DNA of 64,000 nt from Clostridiales bacterium (GCA_012839295.1 DUNO01000066.1:1-64000); one strand, 5' to 3'; positions 43,842-53,384 are shown, counted from the stretch's first letter. The notes: a model not told the origin generated them from the letters alone. Program-made: numbers and translations.

Positions 43842-44693
43842 TTATCCCTTGACCGCACCGCTAGTCATACCACTTATGATGTATTTTTGCATTAAAATAA
43901 AGATCAATGCTACAGGAATAATGGTTACAACTGCAAATGCCGTCAGATAGCTCCACTTCGTTCCATATTGTCCGATAAAATTAAAAATACCAGCCGTGAT
44001 CGGTCTCTTTTCCTGGTCAAGAATAAAGGTCATTCCATAAGCCAAATCCCCCCAGCCATATAAGAAGGAAAATATCCCGCAGACAACAACACCCGGCTTC
44101 GCAATCGGTATTAACACTTTTATAAACCCTGTAAACTTATTGCAGCCATCGATATATGCCGCCTCTTCTATTTCCTTCGGTATCGTAGCAAAAAAGTTCT
44201 TCAGGATCAAAACTGAAAAAGGGATGCCAATAGTTGCGTCAGATAGTATGGTAGACCACCAGGTGTTATATAAATTCATCTTCTGGAAGGTAATAAACAG
44301 AGGGGTCAATAAAACAGAGACCGGAAGCATCTGAGTTACCAAAAAGCCAAGAATAACTGCTCTTTTCCCTTTAAAATGATACTTGGCAATTCCATAGGAG
44401 GCCGGTACTGCCAAAACAATTGAAATCAGCATGGCCCCGACCGAAATCACCATACTGTTGCCAAAAGAGCGGAACATATTAAAATCACCGCTTTTTACCT
44501 GTGCCAAATACGATTTTGTATTCAGCACCTCCGGCCAAAAGGTAGGTGGTATTTGAAATATTTCTTTTTCCGTCTTTAATGAGGTTACAAATATCCAGTA
44601 GAGCGGGAATAAAAGCACACACAACAAAACAATGGATATCACGCAATATACTGTATTTTTCGTCTTTGATAATTTCAAATCACTATCCATCAC
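43842..44693 (-). CDS. Carbohydrate ABC transporter permease (CUT1, MalG type)
   Basis: A six-helix permease of 283 aa. The first helix is VYCVISIVLLCVLLFPLYWIFVTSLK, followed by a periplasmic loop and the EAA motif EEAAYIDGCNKFTGFIKVLIPIAKPG near residue 190 that docks the ATPase. It overlaps the partner permease gene by 4 nt (ATGA). No ATPase gene is in this cluster, so the importer must use a shared MsmK/UgpC-type ATPase encoded elsewhere, a common clostridial arrangement. Confidence 0.93.
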   Translation of the reverse strand: MMDSDLKLSKTKNTVYCVISIVLLCVLLFPLYWIFVTSLKTEKEIFQIPPTFWPEVLNTKSYLAQVKSGDFNMFRSFGNSMVISVGAMLISIVLAVPASYGIAKYHFKGKRAVILGFLVTQMLPVSVLLTPLFITFQKMNLYNTWWSTILSDATIGIPFSVLILKNFFATIPKEIEEAAYIDGCNKFTGFIKVLIPIAKPGVVVCGIFSFLYGWGDLAYGMTFILDQEKRPITAGIFNFIGQYGTKWSYLTAFAVVTIIPVALIFILMQKYIISGMTSGAVKG

Positions 44694-45592
44694 TCTTCCC
44701 CCTCTGTATAAATAAATTTCAGATAGATTGAACTGACGATAAACAAAATCACAAACAGGACATTGGCAACCGCCGCTCCTTCGCTATATTTAAACATTTC
44801 AAAGGACAATTTATAGGAATAGGTGGATAACAGCTGCGTCGAATTAACCGGCCCTCCGCTGGTCATTACATAAACCAGATCATACACCTTGAAGGTGTAG
44901 ATAAAGCCCAGAATCAATACGGACTCCATCGTCGGCTTTAGTAACGGCACCGTTATTTTCCGGAAAGTCTGGAATTTACCGGCCCCGTCAATCGCCGCGC
45001 TTTCATATAGCTCCTTCGGTATTGTAGTAAGTCCCGTCGCGATTAAGATCATGTTAAAGGGAATACCGATCCAGAAATTCGCAAAAATAACTGCAAACAT
45101 GGCCGTCGTCGGATTCGTAAGCCAGTCGATATTTTTATGTATGATTCCAAGGCTGCGCAAAAAAAAGTTAATAATACCGACATCCGTACTGAACATGAAC
45201 TTAAACATGAGACCGGTAATTGTCATAGGGATCATCCAGGGAATCAGCAGAAGCCCCCTCACCGGTTTGGCAAATTTAAAATTCTTATTAAAGAAGACTG
45301 CAAGGGCAAAGCCGACAACAAACTGGAACAGGATACATACCACAGTAAAAAATAAAGTATTCCAAAGAGATGTCATTAAAATATTATCCTGTTTAAAAAG
45401 ATTAATATAATTATCCAGGCCCACGAACTCTTTCACGTTGCTCCGTAAGGTCCTGACTGTTACATCCTGGAAGCTCAAAACAAAATTATATATAATCGGA
45501 TATCCCACAAAAACCAGCATATAGATTAAGGCCGGCAATACAAATAATATGCCAACATTATCATATTTGAAATATTTTTTAATACCTTTCAT
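44690..45592 (-). CDS. Carbohydrate ABC transporter permease (CUT1, MalF/UgpA type)
   Basis: A six-helix permease of 300 aa. It begins with a short cytoplasmic stretch, then ILFVLPALIYMLVFVGYPIIYNFVLSF; the helix LLLIPWMIPMTITGLMFKFMF near residue 115 and the EAA motif YESAAIDGAGKFQTFRKITVPLLKPT near 196 are typical of UgpA/MalF-like subunits. With the MalG-type partner it forms the membrane channel for the oligosaccharide bound by the lipoprotein encoded upstream. Confidence 0.93.
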   Translation of the reverse strand: MKGIKKYFKYDNVGILFVLPALIYMLVFVGYPIIYNFVLSFQDVTVRTLRSNVKEFVGLDNYINLFKQDNILMTSLWNTLFFTVVCILFQFVVGFALAVFFNKNFKFAKPVRGLLLIPWMIPMTITGLMFKFMFSTDVGIINFFLRSLGIIHKNIDWLTNPTTAMFAVIFANFWIGIPFNMILIATGLTTIPKELYESAAIDGAGKFQTFRKITVPLLKPTMESVLILGFIYTFKVYDLVYVMTSGGPVNSTQLLSTYSYKLSFEMFKYSEGAAVANVLFVILFIVSSIYLKFIYTEGEE

Positions 45593-45675
45593 GTCATTCC
45601 TCCACTTTTAGGGGTAAGAAAAGAGCAGGTATTGCACATCGAGTGTATTTCCTGCCCTTTCTAACCACCTATGTA

Positions 45676-46971
45676 CTACTTGTTTATCACTGCGTCAATC
45701 GTTGTTTGTGCTTTTGCCGCGGCTGCTTCAGGTGCACTTGCACCGGTCATTACTTCATTAAAGGCCAGGGAAATAGCATCTGAGACCTCAGGCCACTCAG
45801 CCAGCGGACCTCTTGCATTTGCATACTGCATTTCTTCTACAAAGGCTTCATAAACCTCATCTCCGGCAAACTGGTCTTTTGCTATGGTAGAATCCGCCGA
45901 AATATATCCCATTGTCTTCATCATGAATAAGCATTGCTCCTTCTGGGTAGCAAATTTCAGGAATTCAATGGCTGCTGCTTCATTCCCGCCAGCAATTACG
46001 GAATAATTCTCACCGCCCAGGCCCGATGCCTGCTGCTTATCCATCGGAATCGGTGCTACTCCCCAGTTTAAGTCAGGCACTTCCTGGCGCATGGTAGGTA
46101 CCTGCCAGGTGCCGTTAAGCATCATTGCAAGGTTCCCGGATATAAATTGGTTCATCGTGTCACCCTGCGTCCAGTTAATTGCTTCTTTCGGCATAGCTCC
46201 CGAATCAACAAGATCCTTCACCATGGTCAAGGCCTTAATGCCGCCTTCCGAATTAAGCTCATAAGCCGTAGCACCTGTAGACCATACCCAGGTAAGGAAG
46301 TTAAAGGTTCCTTCTTCGTTCTGTACACTGCTGTGTGCAAAACCGGATACCTTATCCGTGGTGCATTTCTTTGCCGTTTCCAATAATTCCTCCCAGGTGG
46401 TAGGCACCTGGCAGCCTGCCTGATCAAGCATATCCTTATTGTAATAGAGAAGTAAATCGTTGCTGCCAAAAGGAACACCATATAATTTGCCATCCAAGGT
46501 ACAGGAATTAACAGGACCCGGATAGTAATTGCTTACATCAAACTTACCCGTAAGATCCGCGAAAATCCCCATTTGTGCATAGGCAGCCGTGTCCGGGTTG
46601 TCTTGGATAACGATATCCGGCAATTCATTTGCAGATGCACCGATGGAAAGCTGCTTCTTAAAATCTGCAAAAGGGACATATTTTGCTTCCACCTTGATAT
46701 TACCCTGTGAATCATTAAATTCCTGTACTAATTGGTTCAAGGCTTTTTGATGGCCTTCTGTTTCCCAATAATACCAGATTGTTACATCTCCTGAGGCATT
46801 GTCCGACGCATCAGCGGTATCATCCGTTGTGCCGGCGTTCTTGTCTGCCGCCTGCGTTACCCCTGTCCCATTATCACTGCTTGTCTGCGATCCATCCTTC
46901 TTGGAAGCACATCCAACCATCATTGTTGTCAGCATTGCTAATACCATAAGCATAGAAAGTAGCTTTTTCAT
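45676..46971 (-). CDS. Carbohydrate-binding lipoprotein (CUT1 solute-binding protein)
   Basis: An extracytoplasmic receptor of 431 aa. The signal MKKLLSMLMVLAMLTTMMVGC ends in a lipobox with Cys 21. After a Ser/Thr/Asp linker the mature fold has VTIWYYWETEGHQKALNQLVQEFN (the usual first strand and helix), PDIVIQDNPDTAAYAQMGIFADLT, LYGVPFGSNDLLLYYNKDMLDQAG near residue 165, and GNLAMMLNGTWQVP near 275. It heads the importer gene group and lies just downstream of the YesN/YesM genes. The ligand is probably a xylo- or gluco-oligosaccharide, inferred from the GH31 neighbour. Confidence 0.94.
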   Translation of the reverse strand: MKKLLSMLMVLAMLTTMMVGCASKKDGSQTSSDNGTGVTQAADKNAGTTDDTADASDNASGDVTIWYYWETEGHQKALNQLVQEFNDSQGNIKVEAKYVPFADFKKQLSIGASANELPDIVIQDNPDTAAYAQMGIFADLTGKFDVSNYYPGPVNSCTLDGKLYGVPFGSNDLLLYYNKDMLDQAGCQVPTTWEELLETAKKCTTDKVSGFAHSSVQNEEGTFNFLTWVWSTGATAYELNSEGGIKALTMVKDLVDSGAMPKEAINWTQGDTMNQFISGNLAMMLNGTWQVPTMRQEVPDLNWGVAPIPMDKQQASGLGGENYSVIAGGNEAAAIEFLKFATQKEQCLFMMKTMGYISADSTIAKDQFAGDEVYEAFVEEMQYANARGPLAEWPEVSDAISLAFNEVMTGASAPEAAAAKAQTTIDAVINK

Positions 46972-47067
46972 ATATTTCCTCCTCTTTTTTATTTGGTAGC
47001 CTTATTATATAAAATTACCCCCTGGAAAAACACTCTAGAAAACTTTAAAAGGAGGAATATCCTAATA

Positions 47068-48606
47068 TCATTTATTTGTTTTTCTATACTCTGCCGGCAA
47101 CTGCCCGGTACATTCACGGAACACCTTACTAAAATATTTAGAATCAGAATATCCAACCTTTTCGGCCACCTCGCAGACCTTCATCTTGCTGCCGATCAGT
47201 AATTCCTTCGCCTTCATGATCCGGAAGTCCCTGATAAAGGTGCTGAACTTAACACCCTTCTCCTGGTGAAACTGCATACCAAGGTATTCCGGCGTCAAAT
47301 TAAGCTTGTCCGCTATTTCTTCTAATGTGATACCTGTCTTATAATATTCAAGTATCATATTTTCCGCCCTCTTAACGTTTAAGCTGAGGTCATTTTTTTC
47401 TTCATACTGGTCATCCTTGATACACAGGTAGATTTCTTCCATTACATCCCTAAGCTCTTCTTTATTTATGGAGCTCATGATTTTCTGAAGTATTTTTTTC
47501 TGCTCCAGCTGTTCATGGTTCAATATGCTGATTTCTTTCCCGACATTTATCATAGCCCATATAAACCTGACATAGCACTCTTTTATATTTTTAGGCTCAT
47601 AGACATTACCTTTTTCAAAATATTGGGTGAACTGCTCCATGCATTGATAGACCTTACTGCGATGAAAGGAGCATAACGCTGCCTTAACACGGTTTTCAAT
47701 ATCAATTGGATAAACGCAGAGGGTTGTCGAAACATTCAATACCTTTGGATATGAAATCATAACATTGCTTCCGAATGCTACATTCCAGTCCATATGCTGC
47801 AGCAATATATGATAATTTACCCTTAATTCCTTCATTCCAGCCGCATTAATCCAACCATAATTACTTTCCGCAGCATTCCTATTACGGTTCTGGGAGACTA
47901 TACCGATTTGGAACCACCGTTCAATTTCCTGCTGATCCTCATATCCATATAAGACTGCCAGCAATATCCTGTCCTTGGGTATTTCCAGAAGAGAATAATT
48001 TAGGCCCTCCCTCCTGGTGAAAAAATTCTCCAAATTACGTTTTGCAGCCTCCAGCTCTTCCTCATACCTCTTTCCCAAATATACCTGTACTTCGCCAAAC
48101 ATCGTATCATTCCTGATACCATATTTACTTTCCACAAAATTCTCCAGGTTTTCATCGATTACCATCCCGCCAAAAATAATACCCAGCAGAATATTATCAA
48201 GCCGGTCAAAGGCCACCGGATTTTGTTTTTCAGCTTCCTCCAGCTGTATTTCCATATTCTTTATTGCCTGCACAAAATCATTGACAACCAGCGGTTTTAC
48301 CAGATATTCGCTCACTCCCCAGCGTATCGCCTGCTGGGCATAGGAAAATTCCGCGTAAGCGCTCAAAACAATGGCCTTATATTTTATTTTCCTGTCATAA
48401 AGGATGGAAAGCATTGTGAGTCCGTCCATGACCGGCATCTTCACATCTGTAATAACTAAATCCGGCTTCTCCGCCAAAATCAGTTCCAAGCCTTCCTCTC
48501 CATTGACTGCATCCCCTACTACGGTATGCTGGGGAAACATTTTCCCCAACAAATTACATATCCCTTCCCTGATTCTTATTTCATCCTCAATAACTACAAT
48601 ACGCAT
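47068..48606 (-). CDS. YesN-type response regulator (receiver plus AraC helix-turn-helix)
   Basis: A response regulator of 512 aa. The receiver has VVIEDE (acidic pair), the phospho-acceptor Asp 54 in LVITDVKMPVMDGL and the Lys in SEYLVKPLVV near 104. The C-terminal AraC domain has ITLEEIADKLNLTPEYLGMQFHQEKG and VCEVAEKVGYSDSKYFSKVFRECTG. It pairs with the YesM-type kinase 2 nt upstream and lies before the CUT1 binding-protein gene, which it probably activates when the kinase is stimulated by the sugar or its binding protein. Confidence 0.93.
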   Translation of the reverse strand: MRIVVIEDEIRIREGICNLLGKMFPQHTVVGDAVNGEEGLELILAEKPDLVITDVKMPVMDGLTMLSILYDRKIKYKAIVLSAYAEFSYAQQAIRWGVSEYLVKPLVVNDFVQAIKNMEIQLEEAEKQNPVAFDRLDNILLGIIFGGMVIDENLENFVESKYGIRNDTMFGEVQVYLGKRYEEELEAAKRNLENFFTRREGLNYSLLEIPKDRILLAVLYGYEDQQEIERWFQIGIVSQNRNRNAAESNYGWINAAGMKELRVNYHILLQHMDWNVAFGSNVMISYPKVLNVSTTLCVYPIDIENRVKAALCSFHRSKVYQCMEQFTQYFEKGNVYEPKNIKECYVRFIWAMINVGKEISILNHEQLEQKKILQKIMSSINKEELRDVMEEIYLCIKDDQYEEKNDLSLNVKRAENMILEYYKTGITLEEIADKLNLTPEYLGMQFHQEKGVKFSTFIRDFRIMKAKELLIGSKMKVCEVAEKVGYSDSKYFSKVFRECTGQLPAEYRKTNK

Positions 48607-48608
48607 GC

Positions 48609-50426
48609 CTAAATCCTCCGTGGAATTAGAATAATTACTTCTGTCCCTTCCCCTAATACACTGTTCACTTGTACGCCTGCTTCTTCCCCATAATACATAT
48701 ATAATCTGGAAATAACATTTTCCATACCGATATGGCTTCCTCTGTCAGAGCTGCGGAAAACCCTGCTGTTTATTTCATCAACCCGTACAGCCTCTATCCC
48801 CTTGCCGTTATCCTTGATTATAATCCGGATAAATTCATTTTGCGGCTCCAGCTTAATGCCCAAAATATGTTCCCTGGTTAATCCTTCAAACCCATGGATA
48901 ATGGAATTCTCGACAAAGGGCTGAAGAATAAGCTTATGTATTTTACAGTTCAGGATTTCAGGATCTGCATCCAATTCATAGCGAAAGGTGTTTTTCAACC
49001 TTATTTGCTGCAGATAGATATAATTTTTTAACCATTCCAGCTCTTGGCGGACCTCTACCATGGCATTACTATTCGTAATCGCATATCTTAAAATCGTGGC
49101 AAGGGAGTTGATCGCATTACTTATATCATAATTCTCCTTATCAATCGCCATCCAGTTAATCGTATCCAGGGTATTATATAAAAAATGGGGATTAATCTGT
49201 GCCTCTAATGCTTTTATTTCCGCTTCAAGCTGGCGTTCTCCTGCCTCTTTTTCTTTCTTCATGGCTCCATCCAGCTTAATAAGCATATCGTTAAATTGTA
49301 ATGCAATAAATTCTATCTCTATCGGCATTTTCTTTTCAATAACGACCTTTGCCTCCAGATTGCCCGTGCTTACCGCATACATTGCGGCAACAACCTTCTT
49401 TACAGAGGATACCAGCCGCCTGGATAACCACACCGTCAGACTGATTGCAACTAATAAAGAGGTCATACTTACAAGTATAACAATTTCTTGTTGTAAGCTT
49501 AGCTTTCTGATGGCAGCCCACTGGTTAGTGACATTTACAATATCCCAGGACAGTTCTTCATTCCGATAAACATAAACAGAAAGATATTCTTTTTTTATTT
49601 TTGCTTCTTTTGAAATAAAGTCTAAATAAGCTTCCTGCCTTTCTTGTAAGGGAGCCTCCGCATCCGTCACCTTATCCCCCAGCCTTTCCTGGTCGCTGTA
49701 AGAAATCACCTTCCCATTCTCATCAACAATAAAATTAATCCCGGAATGGTTTTTATAGGATATCTCCTTTTCGATACATACTTTACTTAATAGCTTTTCA
49801 TCAATGCTTACTATAACAATCCCGTTTTCCTTGTTCAGGTCTTTATAATCGATGATGCGGTGAGCTATGTGGAACAGATAATAATCCTTATTTGCGAAGC
49901 TTACGCCGTATTCGGTAGGAAAAATATGAGTTGAATTGTCGCCGGCTACCTTGCTGTACAATTCATTTTGGGACAGGCTGAAATGTGGCGTCCAGGATTT
50001 ATCATTTGAAACAGCGGTCAATTGGTCATAGGCTATCATCATTCCCTCTGATGTAATCACTGTAATTGACCGGATATAATCCTTGGTATATAAGATACCC
50101 CTTAAAAATCTCCTTAGCTGATTTTTAGATACAGCCACATCTTCCCCTTGGTTAAGCTTATCAACCAGAGTGACAACATTATCATCCGTATATATCTGAT
50201 AAAGTATATCCTCATATGATTCCAGCCAGATATTGAGGCTGTTGCTGGCCTGTTCCAGGTTATTGATCGTCAGCTCTTCCGTATTCTTTTTTAATGTATT
50301 TGAAATGTTATAATAGGAGAAAAAACTGATAAAAAGAATTGGGATTGCAGAAGTCATTAAAAACAGACGTATCAGTTTTGTTTGCAGACTGACTTTATTG
50401 GCATGATGCATGTTTATTTTATCCAT
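48609..50426 (-). CDS. YesM-type sensor histidine kinase
   Basis: A membrane kinase of 605 aa. The first helix is LIRLFLMTSAIPILFISFFSYY, followed by an extracytoplasmic sensor (dCache-like) of about 270 residues, a second helix IVILVSMTSLLVAISLTVWL, a HAMP region, a coiled coil, the phospho-acceptor motif EAQINPHFLYNTLDTINWMA near residue 410 and an ATPase domain with the N box FVENSIIHGFEG and GSHIGMENVISRLYMYYG. It starts the minus-strand group kinase, regulator, importer, GH31 and is divergent from the mutarotase-like gene. Confidence 0.93.
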   Translation of the reverse strand: MDKINMHHANKVSLQTKLIRLFLMTSAIPILFISFFSYYNISNTLKKNTEELTINNLEQASNSLNIWLESYEDILYQIYTDDNVVTLVDKLNQGEDVAVSKNQLRRFLRGILYTKDYIRSITVITSEGMMIAYDQLTAVSNDKSWTPHFSLSQNELYSKVAGDNSTHIFPTEYGVSFANKDYYLFHIAHRIIDYKDLNKENGIVIVSIDEKLLSKVCIEKEISYKNHSGINFIVDENGKVISYSDQERLGDKVTDAEAPLQERQEAYLDFISKEAKIKKEYLSVYVYRNEELSWDIVNVTNQWAAIRKLSLQQEIVILVSMTSLLVAISLTVWLSRRLVSSVKKVVAAMYAVSTGNLEAKVVIEKKMPIEIEFIALQFNDMLIKLDGAMKKEKEAGERQLEAEIKALEAQINPHFLYNTLDTINWMAIDKENYDISNAINSLATILRYAITNSNAMVEVRQELEWLKNYIYLQQIRLKNTFRYELDADPEILNCKIHKLILQPFVENSIIHGFEGLTREHILGIKLEPQNEFIRIIIKDNGKGIEAVRVDEINSRVFRSSDRGSHIGMENVISRLYMYYGEEAGVQVNSVLGEGTEVIILIPRRI

Positions 50427-50716
50427 ATCGATTTCCTTTCACAATTTACTCAAAAACAATCCTGGAGGATATGACTTGTTGTAATAGTGCCCACAATCGA
50501 TTCCACGTTCTCCTATCATTATACTAGCCAGAGATAAAACAGACAATGGCATATCTTTTAAAAAATAACCTTATATTCAGGTAATGCGTACCCAGGTTCC
50601 ATCACTAACCTGCTATCCTAATAGAATTAATTGACATTCAGATATAATAAGAATAAACTTAAGCTACCACAATTAAGCAAACCAGAAAGCACATCAAATA
50701 ATAAAGTCGGGGGAAA

Positions 50717-51604
50717 ATGCATATGAACTACACATTAGAGAATGAATATTTACAGCTTCGCTTCCGTTCCATAGGCGGAGAAATTACATCGATCCAGAGC
50801 AAGGATGGACTTGAATACCTTTGGCAGGGTGATCCCGCCTATTGGTCAGGTCAGGCACCTGTATTATTTCCCATTTGCGGAAGCCTGAGAAATAACACGG
50901 CATCCATCGGGAATAAGGGCACCTGCCACATGCCGCGTCACGGGATCGCACGGAAACGTGAATTTCAGCTTGATTCAATTACAAGCAATTCCATTACCTT
51001 TTCCCTTCATTCGGATGATATCTCCAAAGAATCCTATCCCTATGATTTTTTGCTGCGGATCACTTATACTTTAGATAAAAACAGTGTTACCACCAGCTAT
51101 CACATCCAGAATGACAGCGGTACTCCCATGCCGTTTTTTATCGGCGGGCATCCCGCTTTCCATTGTCCTCTGTCTCCAAAGGAGAGCTTTGAGGATTATG
51201 TGATTGAATTTGAGCACGAAGAAAATGCTTCCTGCCCAAGTCCTGATATGGCGACCGGTCTTATTGATTCATCAATCCGGACCCGTTATTTAGAAAATGA
51301 AAGAATACTGCCTTTAAAACATGACCTATTTTATAGGGATTCTCTTGTTTTTGATGAATTGAAATCACGCCAGGTTCGGTTAAAAAGTTTAAAATCCGAG
51401 CATGGCATCGAACTGGCATTCCCGGATTTTGACTATTTTGTCCTTTGGTCAAGCTATAATGACGGTCCCTTTGTCGCCCTTGAGCCTTGGACCGGTCTGT
51501 CAACCTGTAGTGATGAGGATGATATTTTTGAGCACAAGCGGGGGGTCCGCATATTAAATAGCCAAGAGGAAGCCACTCTTCAGTATAAAATAACTGCGTT
51601 TTAA
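50717..51604 (+). CDS. Aldose 1-epimerase family protein (LacX-like)
   Basis: A galactose-mutarotase-fold protein of 295 aa of the LacX/YeaD-like group, probably converting anomers of a sugar or sugar phosphate. Features are FRSIGGEITSIQSKDGLEYLWQGDPAYW, VLFPICGSLRN, MPRHGIARKREFQ (likely catalytic His, near residue 76), PFFIGGHPAFHCPL (second His, near 145) and YFVLWSSYNDGPFVALEPWTGL (catalytic Glu, near 255). Two ATGs six nucleotides apart (50717, 50723) follow GGGGGAAA; either may be used. It is divergent from the YesM gene, which suggests a link with the sugar importer. Confidence 0.9.
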   Translation: MHMNYTLENEYLQLRFRSIGGEITSIQSKDGLEYLWQGDPAYWSGQAPVLFPICGSLRNNTASIGNKGTCHMPRHGIARKREFQLDSITSNSITFSLHSDDISKESYPYDFLLRITYTLDKNSVTTSYHIQNDSGTPMPFFIGGHPAFHCPLSPKESFEDYVIEFEHEENASCPSPDMATGLIDSSIRTRYLENERILPLKHDLFYRDSLVFDELKSRQVRLKSLKSEHGIELAFPDFDYFVLWSSYNDGPFVALEPWTGLSTCSDEDDIFEHKRGVRILNSQEEATLQYKITAF

Positions 51605-51631
51605 GATTATAAAATGACTGCGTTTTAAAAT
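51584..51631 (+). repeat. 24-bp tandem duplication across a stop codon
   Basis: Units 51584-51607 and 51608-51631 differ at two positions. The first encodes the last codons and stop of the mutarotase-like gene; the second repeats them past the stop. Confidence 0.85.
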
Positions 51632-51635
51632 TATA

Positions 51636-51683
51636 CCGTTTGAGAGTTCTAGTGCAGTTCTAGTGCCTAGTTCTCCCAAACGG
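51636..51683 (+). terminator. Terminator-like hairpin after the mutarotase-like gene
   Basis: CCGTTTGAGAG pairs with CTCCCAAACGG at 10 of 11 positions; the loop holds a doubled TTCTAGTGC. ATCTCCTTTAATCTTTT follows. Confidence 0.55.
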
Positions 51684-51741
51684 ATCTCCTTTAATCTTTT
51701 CGATCCGGCCCCACCTCTTTGGCAATCCTTTCAAGCTGCCA

Positions 51742-52473
51742 CTAAAACAGCTTCATCACCAATTCATACACCACCGGAACCAGCACTGCCGGTAACAGGT
51801 TACCGCATTTAATCTTCTTCCCAAAGATCATATTGACACCGATCCCAAAGATTAAGACAGAACCAATGCATGAAATATTGGAAATCATCTGGTCGCTTAA
51901 ATATGGCTCGATATACTTTGCTGACAGTGTAATGGCTCCCTGGTATAATCCTAAGGGGATAACGGAGAAAAACACACCGATTCCCAGGGTTGATGCAAAA
52001 AAGATGGAGCAGGTTCCGTCAATAAAACCCTTCGCATAGAGCATGGAGCCATCCCCTGACAGCCCGTCCTGCAAGGATCCGATAATTGCCATTGCACCGA
52101 CACAAAACAACAGTGAGCTGTTTACAAAGCCCTCCACGAAGTTCCGGCCGGACTCTCCCTTCACCTTGAGGGCTTTTTTAATTTTTTCACCGATTCTTTC
52201 CAGCCTTGCCTCAATATCAATCAGCTCCCCAAAGAAGGCTCCAACTGCAAGGGATACGATCATCAGCATAACATTTGCAGTGCCAAGGGTTCTACCCTCC
52301 ACCGTGAATAAGCCCTGGAGCGCCCCGCTGATGCCGATGAACATAACTGCCAGACCGAGGGCATTCATAATCGTATCCTGGAACCTCTGCTTTAAGCCTC
52401 CCTTAATTAGGATTCCCACTACGGCACCGAATAAAATAAATGCCATATTTGCTATTGTACCTAAACCTACCAT
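51742..52473 (-). CDS. DUF554 family membrane protein
   Basis: A membrane protein of 243 aa of the DUF554 (YdfK/YqgA-like) family, of unknown function. It has about seven hydrophobic segments, starting GTIANMAFILFGAVVGILI, with the family blocks LGLAVMFIGISGALQG near residue 38, GAFFGELIDIEARLERIG near 78, FCVGAMAIIGSLQDGLSGD near 122 and GIGVFFSVIPLGLYQGAIT near 165. It lies downstream of the HD-domain gene, with an R1 repeat in the gap. Confidence 0.88.
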   Translation of the reverse strand: MVGLGTIANMAFILFGAVVGILIKGGLKQRFQDTIMNALGLAVMFIGISGALQGLFTVEGRTLGTANVMLMIVSLAVGAFFGELIDIEARLERIGEKIKKALKVKGESGRNFVEGFVNSSLLFCVGAMAIIGSLQDGLSGDGSMLYAKGFIDGTCSIFFASTLGIGVFFSVIPLGLYQGAITLSAKYIEPYLSDQMISNISCIGSVLIFGIGVNMIFGKKIKCGNLLPAVLVPVVYELVMKLF

Positions 52474-52504
52474 TGTTTTCTCCTGTTCGTATTATGCCAT
52501 TCCG

Positions 52505-52635
52505 CAGGCGGATATTACATAATGCATGTAGATCTGTACCATGAAAAATCACCATGGTATGGACTTCATGCCAAGATACGCACTTCCGCCGGACTGCGCC
52601 AATGTCTGGAAGCAGACATGTATAATATCTGCCGG
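52505..52635 (+). repeat. Multi-hairpin intergenic repeat, copy c (family R1)
   Basis: Core ACCATGGTATGGACTTCATGCC, then AAGATACGCACTTCCGCC. In this copy the outer arms are GGCGGATATTA (from 52507) and TAATATCTGCC (to 52634), an 11-bp stem with one G-T pair. The third segment seen in copies a and d is absent. The 3' end touches the stop codon of the HD-domain gene. Confidence 0.7.
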
Positions 52636-52637
52636 CA

Positions 52638-53210
52638 TTACACCAGACCCGTTGTCTGTTCTACCTCTCTTAATGCCAGGATTGTCCTCTGCAGCAGCTC
52701 GTCTAATTCCCATCCGAGGAGCTCGGCGCCCCTGCTGATTACTTCCCTGGAGCAGCCTGCGGCAAACTTGGGTGTCTTATATTTCTTCTTCACTGAGCTA
52801 AGCTCCAAGTCCAAAGTACTTTTTGACGGCCTCATGATGGCTGCCGCTCCGATTAGGCCTGTTAATTCATCCACCGCATAAAGTACCTTCTCCATCTCAT
52901 GCTCCGGCTTAATGTCGACGGTAATACCATATCCATGGCTGGCCGTAGCCCTGATGATCCTCTCATCAATCCCCCGGTCGCTCATGATTTCCTGGCTTTT
53001 TATACAATGTTCCTCCGGATACATTCCAAAGTCAAGGTCATGTAATAAGCCTACGATGCCCCAGAACTCCTCTTCCTCGCCATAGCCTAATTCCTTTGCA
53101 AAGTACTTCATGGCACCTTCCACGATCTGGGCATGCTTTAAATGGAATTCATCCTTATTATATTCCTTCAATAATTCCCAGGCTTCTTCTCTTGTTGCTA
53201 CTGTTCCCAT
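52638..53210 (-). CDS. HD domain protein (predicted phosphohydrolase)
   Basis: A metal-dependent HD phosphohydrolase of 190 aa. The motif is visible: HAQIVEGAMKYFAKELGYGE (first His, residue 26), GIVGLLHDLDFGMYPEEH (the HD pair near 57) and a downstream His/Asp in ATASHGYGITVDIKPEHE and VLYAVDELTGLI near 90-125. The nucleotide or phosphoester substrate is unknown. The leader has AAGGAAGGAGAA before the ATG and, further upstream, a GGAGGACAAATCCTCC hairpin identical to units of the acpS repeat. Confidence 0.88.
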   Translation of the reverse strand: MGTVATREEAWELLKEYNKDEFHLKHAQIVEGAMKYFAKELGYGEEEEFWGIVGLLHDLDFGMYPEEHCIKSQEIMSDRGIDERIIRATASHGYGITVDIKPEHEMEKVLYAVDELTGLIGAAAIMRPSKSTLDLELSSVKKKYKTPKFAAGCSREVISRGAELLGWELDELLQRTILALREVEQTTGLV

Positions 53211-53232
53211 ATATCAATTCTCCTTCCTTTTT

Positions 53233-53248
53233 GGAGGATTTGTCCTCC
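53233..53248. repeat. GGAGGA/TCCTCC palindrome upstream of the HD gene
   Basis: The 16-nt sequence GGAGGATTTGTCCTCC is identical to units of the acpS tail array at 26554 and 26578. A 6-bp stem with a 4-nt loop, it contains a perfect Shine-Dalgarno sequence on either strand. Confidence 0.7.
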
Positions 53249-53384
53249 TTTTTAGAATATTTAGCCTTCTAATAATTTTAGAATACGCTTTTCATATACA
53301 GTCTTTCTTTACAAATAACCTTTACCTATGCTCTTTTCTTAGGCCATTGGTTATTCATATGCTTACGTCCATCCATATGTTAAA

